Source of the DNA: Geomobilimonas luticola
GTDB lineage: Bacteria > Desulfobacterota > Desulfuromonadia > Geobacterales > Geobacteraceae
DNA length: 64,000 nt
NCBI RefSeq assembly: GCF_018476905.1
Contig: NZ_JAHCVK010000001.1
Coordinates: forward strand, 744,001 to 808,000
Direction of reading: 5' to 3'
The notes below the pieces were generated by a model. The model was not told where the DNA came from, searched no databases, and worked only from the letters and a program-made list of their open reading frames with translations. A program made the position numbers and the translations under genes. This document shows, piece after piece, positions 50,645 through 58,298 of this stretch (the stretch's first letter is position 1; the number at the start of each line of letters is the position of its first letter).

Positions 50645-50672
50645 ATTATACTCCCACCTCGGGTTTTGACAA
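50645..50672 (-). promoter_or_regulatory. Promoter of the candidate small RNA
   Basis: On the minus strand TTGTCA (50672-50667), 16-bp spacer, TATAAT (50650-50645), a near-consensus sigma-70 promoter with no gene to serve other than the hairpin transcript. The rest of the 403-bp gap between the activator and the 70-aa gene holds the AT-rich stretch 50673-50710 and nothing else I can assign. Confidence 0.65.
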
Positions 50673-50784
50673 GTGAAAAAATTAGCTAACTAACTAAAAA
50701 TTATGGATATTTAACGATTGCCCGCCAATGGTGACATAGGGCCGGGCAGGGTAATGCATGGCACGGTGGACGGCCATTGTCGGA

Positions 50785-50813
50785 TTGTATCGGTTGCCGG
50801 ATTATGGTATAAA
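50785..50813 (+). promoter_or_regulatory. Candidate promoter of the 70-aa protein gene
   Basis: TTGTAT (50785-50790), 17-bp spacer, TATAAA (50808-50813). Transcription would begin about 50820, leaving a leader just long enough for the GGAGGAGG ribosome site. Confidence 0.55.
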
Positions 50814-50847
50814 AGCCGTAATGAATCTGGAGGAGGATAGTGAGCCT

Positions 50848-51060
50848 ATGGACCTGAATCTGGAAGAACAGAAACTCCTCGCCGACTACAGGAGGCTTGA
50901 CGGTGCCGGCCGGCAGGAACTCCTGAGGCTTGCCGACCTGCTCGTGAAAAAAAGCCATGTCCTGGGGATTGATGAGCCGGCACCGGCGGGCAACCAGTGC
51001 AACCTCCCTTCCCGGGAAAAACGGCCGGAATCCGACAAGGAGCCGATTTTTACCGAATGA
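50848..51060 (+). CDS. Small helical protein, unknown
   Basis: A 70-aa protein starting MDLNLEEQKLLADYRRLDG. The helical part GRQELLRLADLLVKKSHVLG resembles the C-terminal tail seen in some XRE-type regulators (a short helix rich in Leu after LxxYRxL), but no HTH is present. The polar C-terminus has one Cys. GGAGGAGG lies 11 nt before the ATG; ATG 50821 in frame would be almost leaderless from the predicted promoter. Function unknown. Confidence 0.6.
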   Translation: MDLNLEEQKLLADYRRLDGAGRQELLRLADLLVKKSHVLGIDEPAPAGNQCNLPSREKRPESDKEPIFTE

Positions 51061-51218
51061 TGGCGGATTTTTTTCACGGCAGGACCCGGACCGTCCGCCG
51101 CTTGACCGGTTCGTGCGCTGCAGATTCAAGGTCTTCTGTCGGTGCCGTCCCCTCACCTCAGTTTAAACGGCAGACTGTAAAGACTGCACTCCCTCCCCAC
51201 CCTTAAGGAATTCCCGTT

Positions 51219-52673
51219 ATGAAGGCTTGTCGGCGTTCCCTGTTCCTGTCGTTTTTCGTCTCGTGCGTTCTTCTGCATCTCTCCATCACCGCTTTTGCCG
51301 GACCAACGCCTTCCCTGACCCAGCTTCCCCTCGGAGTGCGCTGGTTCAGTATCAGCATGAACGGAGAGCGGACAGGATTTTCCCGTCTCGCCATCGATTC
51401 CGTACCGGAGGGGTACAGCATTTCCGGTGAAGGAAGTGTCAAGATGCTGGTGCTCGGCTTTTCCCGTGAGGCATCGTCCCAGGAAAACTACCGGGTGACA
51501 AGGGACCTGGCCCTGAAGTCGTTCAGCGTCTCCCAGACCATCGACGGAAGTCACATGCAGGTTACCGGCGAAAGGACCACCCGTGGGGTCAAGGTGACCG
51601 TCGACACGGCGGGGAGTCGGAAAGAGAAGCTCCTCAAGACGAAAGTGCCGGTCTATCCCATGGCCGCGCTGAACCTTCTTCCCCTCCTGCGGGGGACGCC
51701 GCCGGGAAAAACCATCCAGGTGTCGGTGCTCGATGTCGAGGCAGTGAAGGTCAAGTCGGTGGAGATACGGGTCATCGGCCGGGAGCCTCTTCCCGCAGGG
51801 GGTATGGCGACCCATCTGCGCAACGACCTCTATCCCTTCGTGGACAATGATGTCTGGGTTGATGACGCGGGGAATACGGTGCGGGAGTCGGTGCGCAACG
51901 ACCTGATCGTAACCGAGGCCGAAGATGCCGCCAGCGCTGCACGCTTCCTCGCCGAGGCGGCCGTGGCGAAACGCGACCTGGTCCTCGACTTCAGCCTCAT
52001 CAAGGTTGCGACACCGATCGAGCGTCCGGCGGATGTGCGGCAGTTGGTGGTCGAGCTGTCGCCCCTGCCGGCCGGGTTCATCCTGCCGGCAGGGGCGGGT
52101 CAGACGGTTGTGCGCGGGGATGAAGGGCGGGCGGTCGTGACGGTTGAACGTGGCGCGGGAACAGCCGGGGAAAAGAACGGTACCGAAGACCATTCTCCCT
52201 ATCTGCAGGAAACCGGGCGGATACTCTCCAACAGCAGGGAGATCAAGGACCTTCTTCCCGGAATCATCGGCTCTGAGCAGTCACCGCGCGGCAAGCTGGA
52301 CTGGCTGGTGCGGTGGGTTGCCGCCAATGTGGACGAGGCGGTGACCGACAGTTTTTCCCCCCTGGAAACGCTGGCAAGCCGCAAGGGGAATTGCCAGTCT
52401 CATGCCCGGCTTTATGCCTCCCTGGCCAGGGCGGCCGGCATTCCGACCCGTTTCGTGTCGGGGCTGGTCTACGTTTCCGGCAAGGGGTTCCTCTATCACA
52501 GTTGGGCGGAGAGCTTCGCAGGGGGATGGGTGGCCGTGGACCCCACATTCGGCCAAGTGCCGGCTGATGTCACCCACATCAAGCTGGTGGAAGGGGATTC
52601 GCCGGAGGAGATGGCGGCCATTGCAGGTTTAGTGGGGAAAATTTCGGCGCGGGTTGTGGAGCAGCGCTACTGA
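51219..52673 (+). CDS. Exported transglutaminase-like protein
   Basis: A 484-aa protein with a signal peptide (1-27, ending AFAG). The N-terminal 300 residues are beta-rich and unassigned. The C-terminal third is a transglutaminase-like domain with Cys in RKGNCQSHARLYASLARAAGIPTR, His in FLYHSWAESF and Asp in VAVDPTFGQVPAD, a complete Cys-His-Asp triad. Bacterial relatives are often peptidases or cross-linkers in the envelope. It stands alone on the plus strand, convergent with the M16 peptidase. Confidence 0.88.
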   Translation: MKACRRSLFLSFFVSCVLLHLSITAFAGPTPSLTQLPLGVRWFSISMNGERTGFSRLAIDSVPEGYSISGEGSVKMLVLGFSREASSQENYRVTRDLALKSFSVSQTIDGSHMQVTGERTTRGVKVTVDTAGSRKEKLLKTKVPVYPMAALNLLPLLRGTPPGKTIQVSVLDVEAVKVKSVEIRVIGREPLPAGGMATHLRNDLYPFVDNDVWVDDAGNTVRESVRNDLIVTEAEDAASAARFLAEAAVAKRDLVLDFSLIKVATPIERPADVRQLVVELSPLPAGFILPAGAGQTVVRGDEGRAVVTVERGAGTAGEKNGTEDHSPYLQETGRILSNSREIKDLLPGIIGSEQSPRGKLDWLVRWVAANVDEAVTDSFSPLETLASRKGNCQSHARLYASLARAAGIPTRFVSGLVYVSGKGFLYHSWAESFAGGWVAVDPTFGQVPADVTHIKLVEGDSPEEMAAIAGLVGKISARVVEQRY

Positions 52674-52695
52674 CCGGGCGCGGGACTTCAATCGG

Positions 52696-54009
52696 TCAGC
52701 AGCGGCATGATAACGCGCACGGGAAGTCCCTGGCGTAGGCCTTTACCAGTTTTTCCACCTGTCGTTTCATGTCGGCACGCCATGGCCCGACCGCAACCAG
52801 GTTGAGGTTTTCCGGGGCAAACAGGACTGCCGCCGTTGACTGAACCGTTGCCGCGTCGATGGATGCCGCTTCGGCCCGGTCCTCCTCCGTGTCCCGCACC
52901 ATTCCCATCAGTTCTCCCCAGCCGTAGCGCACCTGCATCTCGTAGGTGGAATCCCTGCTGTACTCCAGGTCGAAGAAATATCCCTGGCGGACCCGTTCCA
53001 GTTCCTGAGCGGGGACGGGCTCCCGCGCGAGGCGTCCCGTCTCTTCCAGCACCCGTGCGACCGCCAGGGGGAGGTTCTCCTGGGCAGTGGAGAGTTCTAT
53101 GGCGAAGCTGCCCGTTTCCTCGTAGGCGGAAATGGATGCGTCCACCGCGTAGACGATGCCCAGTTCCTCCCGCAGGGCGAGATGAAGGCGGGAGCTGCCG
53201 CCGCCGCACAGGATGCGCCGCAGCAGGCGGGTCGGCATGATGCGCCGGTCCTGGCGGGCGAAACCGCGGAAGGCGAGTTGTAGGTGGACCTGGCTGTCCG
53301 AATCCCTGACAAAGAGAGTGGCGGCGCTCTTCTGTCCCCCCGTTGCGGGCTCGGCCCCGGGTGCTGGCGCACCCTGCCAGTCGCCGAAAGCGGTGGCACA
53401 CGCGGCAAACACCCGGTCGGCTTCAATGGCGCCTGCCGCAACCGCGACGGCGTTGGACGGGACATAGTAGCGGGCAAGATGGTTCCGCAGGTCGTTGACC
53501 GTGAAGCCGGCGATGGTGTCAAGGTAGCCGATGGTCGGCATCCCCAGAGGCTGGTCGGGCCAGAGCAGGCGGCTTGCCAGGTTGTGGGGGTTGATCTCCT
53601 CTCCCCGCTCGTTGATGTCCTCCAGGGCTTCCTCGGTGATGATCCGCTTTTCCACCTCAAGGCCGGCCAGGGCCGGCCGGAGCAGCATGGAGGAAAAAAG
53701 CCGGAAACCCTCGGCCACGTGGCGGGGATGGATGCGGGTGTAGTAGCAGGTAGACTCCTCGTCGGTGGCCGCATTGACGTTCCCTCCCAGCGCCTCGAAG
53801 GCGGTTTCCAGTTCAAGGGAGGTGGGGTGCTCGGAGGTGCCGCGGAACAGCATGTGCTCGAGGAAATGGGCAAGGCCGGCCGTGGACCGGCTGTCGTTGC
53901 GGCCGCCGACCTTGAGGTAGACCGCGATTTCGGCACTGTGGAGATGGGGCATTTCAACCGCCACCACGCGCAGGCCGTTGGAAAGGGTCGTGGACCGGCT
54001 GGTGATCAT
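52696..54009 (-). CDS. M16-family zinc metallopeptidase
   Basis: A 437-aa pitrilysin-type protein with two M16 lobes. The inverted zinc motif HxxEH is in GLAHFLEHMLFRGT with the distal Glu in the EEALEDINERGEE region. The second lobe (GGGSSRLHLALREELGIVYAVDA) lacks a metal site, as usual. The start at 54009 follows AGGA and gives MITSRSTTLSNGLRVV. No signal peptide, so it is probably a processing peptidase of the cytoplasm or of peptides. YqaA-like gene upstream is 40 bp away. Confidence 0.93.
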   Translation of the reverse strand: MITSRSTTLSNGLRVVAVEMPHLHSAEIAVYLKVGGRNDSRSTAGLAHFLEHMLFRGTSEHPTSLELETAFEALGGNVNAATDEESTCYYTRIHPRHVAEGFRLFSSMLLRPALAGLEVEKRIITEEALEDINERGEEINPHNLASRLLWPDQPLGMPTIGYLDTIAGFTVNDLRNHLARYYVPSNAVAVAAGAIEADRVFAACATAFGDWQGAPAPGAEPATGGQKSAATLFVRDSDSQVHLQLAFRGFARQDRRIMPTRLLRRILCGGGSSRLHLALREELGIVYAVDASISAYEETGSFAIELSTAQENLPLAVARVLEETGRLAREPVPAQELERVRQGYFFDLEYSRDSTYEMQVRYGWGELMGMVRDTEEDRAEAASIDAATVQSTAAVLFAPENLNLVAVGPWRADMKRQVEKLVKAYARDFPCALSCRC

Positions 54010-54049
54010 GGCTATCCTTTCAACTGGGGAGGATGTGTGTCGAAACCCT

Positions 54050-54511
54050 TTACCCTTTTGCCAGCAAATCCGCCCCGCGCAGCGTAAGCCAGGCGACCAC
54101 GGTGTAGCGGGCAAGCTTGCCGGTCAGGACCAGCAGGGTAAAACGCCGCATCCCGACCTGTAATATCCCACCCACCAGGCAGAGGGGGTCGCCGACAACC
54201 GGCAGCCAGGATACGAGGAGGGACCAGGAACCGTAACGGTCATAAAATAGCTCTGCCTTTTCCCTTGTGGCGGTGTCGATACGCAGCAGTTTTTCTGTCA
54301 GCCATGGCCCGCCGTATCTGCCGATAAGATACGTCGTAAAGGCCCCCAGGCAGTTGCCCGTGGTGGCTACCGCCACGGTCATGAACGGATTGTGCCGGTC
54401 GAGGAGCATTGCCACCACCAGCCATTCCGAACCGAGGGGGATGAGGGTCGCGGCGAGGAAGCTGAGCAGAAAGAGCCCCGGATAACCGAAACTGGCAAGC
54501 AGATCATGCAT
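54050..54511 (-). CDS. YqaA/DedA-family membrane protein
   Basis: A 153-aa integral membrane protein of the short DedA (SNARE-associated/VTT) type. Hydrophobic segments: LFLLSFLAATLIPLG, LVVAMLL, VAVATTGNCLGAFTTYLIGRYG, SLLVSWLPVVGDPLCLVGGIL and FTLLVLTGKLARYTVVAWL. The Arg-containing re-entrant motif GKLARY and the G-x-x-x-G turns are typical. Start at 54511 is by family length; no good ribosome site is visible. DedA proteins are linked to lipid carrier flipping; here the role is open. Confidence 0.85.
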   Translation of the reverse strand: MHDLLASFGYPGLFLLSFLAATLIPLGSEWLVVAMLLDRHNPFMTVAVATTGNCLGAFTTYLIGRYGGPWLTEKLLRIDTATREKAELFYDRYGSWSLLVSWLPVVGDPLCLVGGILQVGMRRFTLLVLTGKLARYTVVAWLTLRGADLLAKG

Positions 54512-54662
54512 GGTGTCAAGGTAGCGGAAAGGGGGGAGGTTGTCAAAGGGTTTGGCAGAAGGGAATACCCCGTTTTCAGCCAGCCGGCTTGACTTTTTAC
54601 GGCGGCTGGTGTTAAATCCGCAGGCGAAGTTACTCTGTCTGACGAGGAAAAGAGGACGTTTT

Positions 54663-55919
54663 ATGGGAACCATCTCCAGGATGTGCACGTGGATAATCGC
54701 GGGCGCTCTCATGACGGCGCTGCTGCAGGGATGCGGCGGAAAAAGTTCGTCTTCCGTCGCTGTCTCCACCACGGCTCCCGGCATATTCTACGGCAACAGC
54801 GTGGTGTTCTCCAACCATTCCACCGCCCTCACCTGGGGGAACAACTCCTACGGGCAGCTGGGGAACGACACCATAAACAGCGGCCCGGCTCCCGTCACCA
54901 TTTCTCTTGCCACCGGCCTGAAGAGTGCCGTGGCGGGGGGGACCCACACCCTGGCGTTAACCAATGAGAACGGGGGGACCGCCTGGGCCTGGGGGAACAA
55001 CGGCTATGGCCAGCTGGGGGATACGTCGACGACCGCGCGCATGAGTCCGGTCCGGGTTGTCAACCTGACGGGACTTACGGCCGTTGCCGGAGGGGGCCAG
55101 CACAGCCTCGCCCTCAAGTCGGACGGTACGGTCTGGTCCTGGGGATATAACGGGTCCGGCCAGTTGGGGGACTCCACGAATACAAACCAGAGTGCCCCCG
55201 TACAGGTCAATTCCCTGGCCGGTGTGACCGCCATAACGGCCGGCGGAAGCCACAGTGTTGCCCTGAAGGGGGATGGGACCGTGTGGTCCTGGGGGTACAA
55301 CGGTCTCGGGCAACTGGGGAACAACGGCACGGCCAATAGTGCCGTACCGGTTCAGGTGGTGACGGATGCCGGCAACACGCCGCTTGCCGGCGTGACAGCC
55401 ATAGCGGCCGGGGGAAGCCACACGGTCGCCCTGAAGGGGGATGGGACCGTCTGGTCCTGGGGATACAACGCGCTCGGTCAGTTGGGGAACAATACCATCA
55501 TCTCCAGTCTGCTGCCGGTCCCGGTCGTCATGGCGGACGGGGTGACCCCGCTTTCCAATGTGACCGCAGTCGCTGCCGGCCTCGACCATACCGTTGCCCT
55601 GAAGGGGGATGGGACCGTATGGGCCTGGGGATTCAACGGCATCGGCCAGCTGGGGAACAACGACGCCATCTCCAGCACGGGGTTCAGGACTACGCCGGTC
55701 CAGGTCGTGTATCTTGACGCTAACAGTACGGCGCAACCCTTGACCGGTATCCGGAGAATCGTCGTCATCGGACACCATACCATAGCCATTGATGGCTCGG
55801 GAGCCGTCTGGACATGGGGCGACAACAAGTACGAACAACTCGGTGTCCCAACATCAAGCACGCCGTTGTTCTACAGCAAGACCGCGATCCGGGTGCCGGG
55901 AGTGGTCGTTAAACCCTGA
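54663..55919 (+). CDS. RCC1-repeat lipoprotein
   Basis: A 418-aa protein with a lipoprotein signal (lipobox LLQGC, Cys about residue 24) and a short Ser-rich linker. Seven RCC1-like repeats follow, each with (S/A/T)WGxNxxGQLG: TWGNNSYGQLG, AWGNNGYGQLG, SWGYNGSGQLG and so on, forming a probable seven-bladed propeller. The DNA of blades 3-6 is closely alike (GTCCTGGGG... repeats). The start at 54663 follows AGAGGACG; the longer open frame upstream has no signal peptide. A surface role such as adhesion or ligand binding is plausible, not shown. Confidence 0.9.
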   Translation: MGTISRMCTWIIAGALMTALLQGCGGKSSSSVAVSTTAPGIFYGNSVVFSNHSTALTWGNNSYGQLGNDTINSGPAPVTISLATGLKSAVAGGTHTLALTNENGGTAWAWGNNGYGQLGDTSTTARMSPVRVVNLTGLTAVAGGGQHSLALKSDGTVWSWGYNGSGQLGDSTNTNQSAPVQVNSLAGVTAITAGGSHSVALKGDGTVWSWGYNGLGQLGNNGTANSAVPVQVVTDAGNTPLAGVTAIAAGGSHTVALKGDGTVWSWGYNALGQLGNNTIISSLLPVPVVMADGVTPLSNVTAVAAGLDHTVALKGDGTVWAWGFNGIGQLGNNDAISSTGFRTTPVQVVYLDANSTAQPLTGIRRIVVIGHHTIAIDGSGAVWTWGDNKYEQLGVPTSSTPLFYSKTAIRVPGVVVKP

Positions 55920-55980
55920 CGGTGCGGGCACAGGCAGTTTTCTCTTGACAGACGCGGGACGATTACGCGAAGATGGCGCC

Positions 55981-56070
55981 ATGGTAACCACGGGCTTCAG
56001 CTATTTTAACTTTTACTTTTGGTACGGCTTTTATTTTCGGCCGTCTGCCCAGGGTAGGGGTTTGAGGTAG
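55981..56070 (+). CDS. Aromatic-rich leader peptide of aroF
   Basis: A 29-aa peptide with 11 aromatic residues among residues 6-19 ([14 protein letters not shown]: six Phe, four Tyr, one Trp), followed by [10 protein letters not shown]. Such a run is the signature of attenuation control by charged tRNA(Phe/Tyr/Trp). It ends 26 bp before an intrinsic terminator and 148 bp before DAHP synthase. The ribosome site is weak (GAAG, 8 nt). TTGACA at 55945-55950 is a possible -35, without a clear -10. Confidence 0.82.
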   Translation: MVTTGFSYFNFYFWYGFYFRPSAQGRGLR

Positions 56071-56096
56071 GGAAGCACACCACATCAAACAAACCG

Positions 56097-56137
56097 AAAG
56101 CCGAGGGTGGACGAATCCATCCCCGGCTTTTTCTTTT
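56097..56137 (+). terminator. Attenuator terminator upstream of aroF
   Basis: AAAGCCG-GGG-TGGA (56097-56111, one bulged A) pairs with TCCA-CCC-CGGCTTT (56116-56130, one bulged T), 14 pairs around CGAA, then TTCTTTTTC. Ribosome stalling on the leader could expose GGTTTGA (56059-56065) to pair with TCAAAC (56085-56090) or another switch; the exact antiterminator is unclear. Confidence 0.75.
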
Positions 56138-56159
56138 TCAGATACTGGGATAGTATCGA

Positions 56160-56187
56160 CAGGGCCGGGGAGAAATCTCCGGCCCTG
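56160..56187 (+). promoter_or_regulatory. Second leader hairpin before aroF
   Basis: CAGGGCC (56160-56166) pairs with GGCCCTG (56181-56187), with an inner GGAG/CTCC. A small stem GATACT/AGTATC (56141-56157) precedes it. Neither has a T tract, so they are RNA structure rather than terminators. Confidence 0.5.
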
Positions 56188-56218
56188 TGCGTTTCGGGAA
56201 TCGGAAAGGAGAGGGGAG

Positions 56219-57238
56219 ATGATCATTGTCATGAAGGCGGGTGCGGTTAAAAAGGATCGGGACGAGGTGTTGAAGCGGATAAAGGAACTAGGGTACAAAC
56301 CCCATGTCATCCACGGCACGACCCGGGACGTGATCGGGGCGGTGGGGGACGAACGGGGGAAGCTGGTCCTCCAGACCATCGAGTCGATGCACGGGGTCGA
56401 GAGCGTCGTTCCTATCCTGCAGCCCTACAAGCTCGCTTCGAAAGAGGTGAAGAAAGAGTCGAGCGTGATTGCCGTCAGCGACACGGTTGCCATCGGCGGT
56501 CGGCAGATCGTCGTCATGGCTGGCCCCTGCTCGGTGGAGAGCGAGCGCCAGATCATCGAATCGGCCATCGCCGTGAAGGCTGCCGGGGCCCATATCCTGC
56601 GCGGCGGGGCGTTCAAGCCGCGAACCTCACCCTATTCGTTCCAGGGACTGGAAGAGGATGGGCTGAAGCTCCTTGCCAAGGCGCGGACGGAAACCGGGCT
56701 CCCCGTCGTCACCGAGGTGGTGAACCCGGAGACGGCGGACCTGGTGGCGGAGTACGCCGACATTCTCCAGATAGGTGCCCGCAACGCCCAGAATTTTGCT
56801 CTCCTCAAGAAGGTCGGACAGCTGAGGAAACCGATCCTCCTCAAGCGGGGGATGTCCATGACCATCCAGGAGTTCCTCATGAGTGCTGAGTACATCATGA
56901 GCGAGGGGAACCAGGCAGTGATCCTTTGCGAGCGGGGTATCCGCACGTTCGAAACGGCCACCCGCAACACCCTCGACCTCTCCGCCATACCGGTCCTCAA
57001 GGAGCGGACCCACCTGCCGGTCATCGCCGATCCGTCGCACGGCACCGGCAATTACCACTACGTGGCACCCATGGCGTGCGCCGCCGTGGCTGCCGGTGCC
57101 GACGGGCTGATTATCGAGGTCCATCCCGATCCGGAAAGGGCTTCCAGCGACGGGCCCCAGTCATTGAAGCCGAAGAAATTCGCCGTACTGATGGATCAGC
57201 TGCGGCGCATCGCCCCGGCGATGGAGCGCGAGCTGTGA
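56219..57238 (+). CDS. aroF: 3-deoxy-7-phosphoheptulonate (DAHP) synthase, type I beta
   Basis: A 339-aa enzyme condensing PEP and erythrose-4-phosphate, the first step of aromatic amino-acid synthesis. An N-terminal ferredoxin-like regulatory domain (1-70, [21 protein letters not shown]) precedes the barrel: [13 protein letters not shown] (metal Cys), [41 protein letters not shown] and IIEVHPDPE. Such N-terminal domains mediate feedback by aromatic amino acids. The upstream leader peptide and attenuator give transcriptional control as well. GGAGAGGGGAG lies just before the ATG. Confidence 0.97.
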   Translation: MIIVMKAGAVKKDRDEVLKRIKELGYKPHVIHGTTRDVIGAVGDERGKLVLQTIESMHGVESVVPILQPYKLASKEVKKESSVIAVSDTVAIGGRQIVVMAGPCSVESERQIIESAIAVKAAGAHILRGGAFKPRTSPYSFQGLEEDGLKLLAKARTETGLPVVTEVVNPETADLVAEYADILQIGARNAQNFALLKKVGQLRKPILLKRGMSMTIQEFLMSAEYIMSEGNQAVILCERGIRTFETATRNTLDLSAIPVLKERTHLPVIADPSHGTGNYHYVAPMACAAVAAGADGLIIEVHPDPERASSDGPQSLKPKKFAVLMDQLRRIAPAMEREL

Positions 57239-57319
57239 CGTCGGCCTGACCGCTTTTATGCTTGCCCTGCCGGGAACTTTTCATTACCATGAGAAAAACT
57301 TCATCATAGGGGGGTGGGG

Positions 57320-57811
57320 ATGGGAAAGCTCATGGCAGTGGCGGTGTTGGTAGGTATTGCCTGTTTTGCGGGGACGGTGCGGGAACTGCCGGCCGCCTCC
57401 GCCGACAGTGGCGTAGAGGCCGAGGTCAAGCGGGACATGGAGTTTGCCCTCGACCTGTGGCGGGATGGCAGGTATGATGATCTTTACGAACAGGTGGTTC
57501 CCGGCGGCAAGCAGAGCAAGGAGACGTTCGTCAGAAAAATGCAACTGGCGACCAGGCGTCCCGCCTGCTGCTGGGAAAAGGTGCAGGAGGTACGGGTGAC
57601 GGTGAAAAGCGAAACGAGCGCGACGGTCCGGGCCAAACTCGGGTTCGAAGAGGGGGTCGGGACCGAATACCTCACCCGTACCTTCAAGGTAGTGAAGCAG
57701 GGAGATACGTGGCGGCTGGCCCAGGCGGACGTTGTCTCTCTCGCTGCGGTGAGCAAGAAAAAGCGCTATGTGACAAAGCGCCGGAGCGACCATGGGGAGA
57801 ACGGCAGATAA
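57320..57811 (+). CDS. Exported small protein 1, RPACCWEK family (unknown)
   Basis: A 163-aa protein with a signal peptide (about 1-29, KLMAVAVLVGIACFAG). The mature part has an acidic helix (DMEFALDLWRDGRYDDLYEQV), the motif RRPACCWEKVQEVRVTV and a beta-rich SnoaL/NTF2-like C-terminus (DTWRLAQADVVSLAAV). Its tail is basic. It overlaps the next gene by 20 bp, and the two proteins are clearly paralogous. Start at 57320 after AGGGGGG. The Cys pair could form a disulfide with its partner. Function unknown. Confidence 0.8.
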   Translation: MGKLMAVAVLVGIACFAGTVRELPAASADSGVEAEVKRDMEFALDLWRDGRYDDLYEQVVPGGKQSKETFVRKMQLATRRPACCWEKVQEVRVTVKSETSATVRAKLGFEEGVGTEYLTRTFKVVKQGDTWRLAQADVVSLAAVSKKKRYVTKRRSDHGENGR

Positions 57812-58286
57812 AACTTTTCACCAGCGGTGGTTATGGCTGTTGCTTCTGACAGTGTGCTGTCTCTTTATGACCGCGCCGAAGCTTCTGGCCGACCAGGTGG
57901 ACGATGAGATCGCCGCGCGTCAGGGGTTTGAGGAGATCCTTGACCTCTGGCGCGGCGAAGAGTTCGAGCTCCTTTCCCTGCGGGTGACCCCTTCTGACGG
58001 CAGCCGTGGTTACTTCCTCGAACGGATGGTGTATGCCAGCCGCGTTCCGGCATGCTGCTGGGAAAAGCTGCAGGATGTCAAGGTGACCTGGCAGGGTGAG
58101 GGGAGGGTTTCCCTCGCTGCGCGGGTAGGGCTGGAAGCGGAAGGATTCGGGGTCCGTTTCGTGAACCATGTCTTTTCCCTCGTGCGGGAGCATGGCGTCT
58201 GGAAAGTACCGGCCGTCGACATCCTCACCCTCGCTGCCCCCAACCCGCAACGTGTTCCGCGCAAGATACCCCTGCGGCAGGAATAG
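57792..58286 (+). CDS. Exported small protein 2, paralogue of the preceding one (unknown)
   Basis: A 164-aa protein with a signal peptide or anchor (12-33, RWLWLLLLTVCCLFMTAPKLL). It repeats the layout of its neighbour: ILDLWRGEEFELLSLRV, then SRVPACCWEKLQDVKVTW and HGVWKVPAVDILTLAAP. Conserved positions across both are LDLWR, PACCWEK.Q.V.VT and LAA, with otherwise low identity, so the duplication is old. It ends 12 bp from the convergent kinase gene. Confidence 0.8.
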   Translation: MGRTADKTFHQRWLWLLLLTVCCLFMTAPKLLADQVDDEIAARQGFEEILDLWRGEEFELLSLRVTPSDGSRGYFLERMVYASRVPACCWEKLQDVKVTWQGEGRVSLAARVGLEAEGFGVRFVNHVFSLVREHGVWKVPAVDILTLAAPNPQRVPRKIPLRQE

Positions 58287-58298
58287 GGTATGCCGATT

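Noticed and set aside
50757-50773. Second sigma-54 promoter (TGGCACGGTGGACGGC)
   Set aside because: The GG and GC elements are 11 rather than 10 bp apart and the -12 sequence is poor; a sigma-70 type promoter lies just downstream.
54840-55840. Tandem DNA repeats as a CRISPR or satellite
   Set aside because: They are in-frame RCC1 blades of one lipoprotein, diverged at the codon level.
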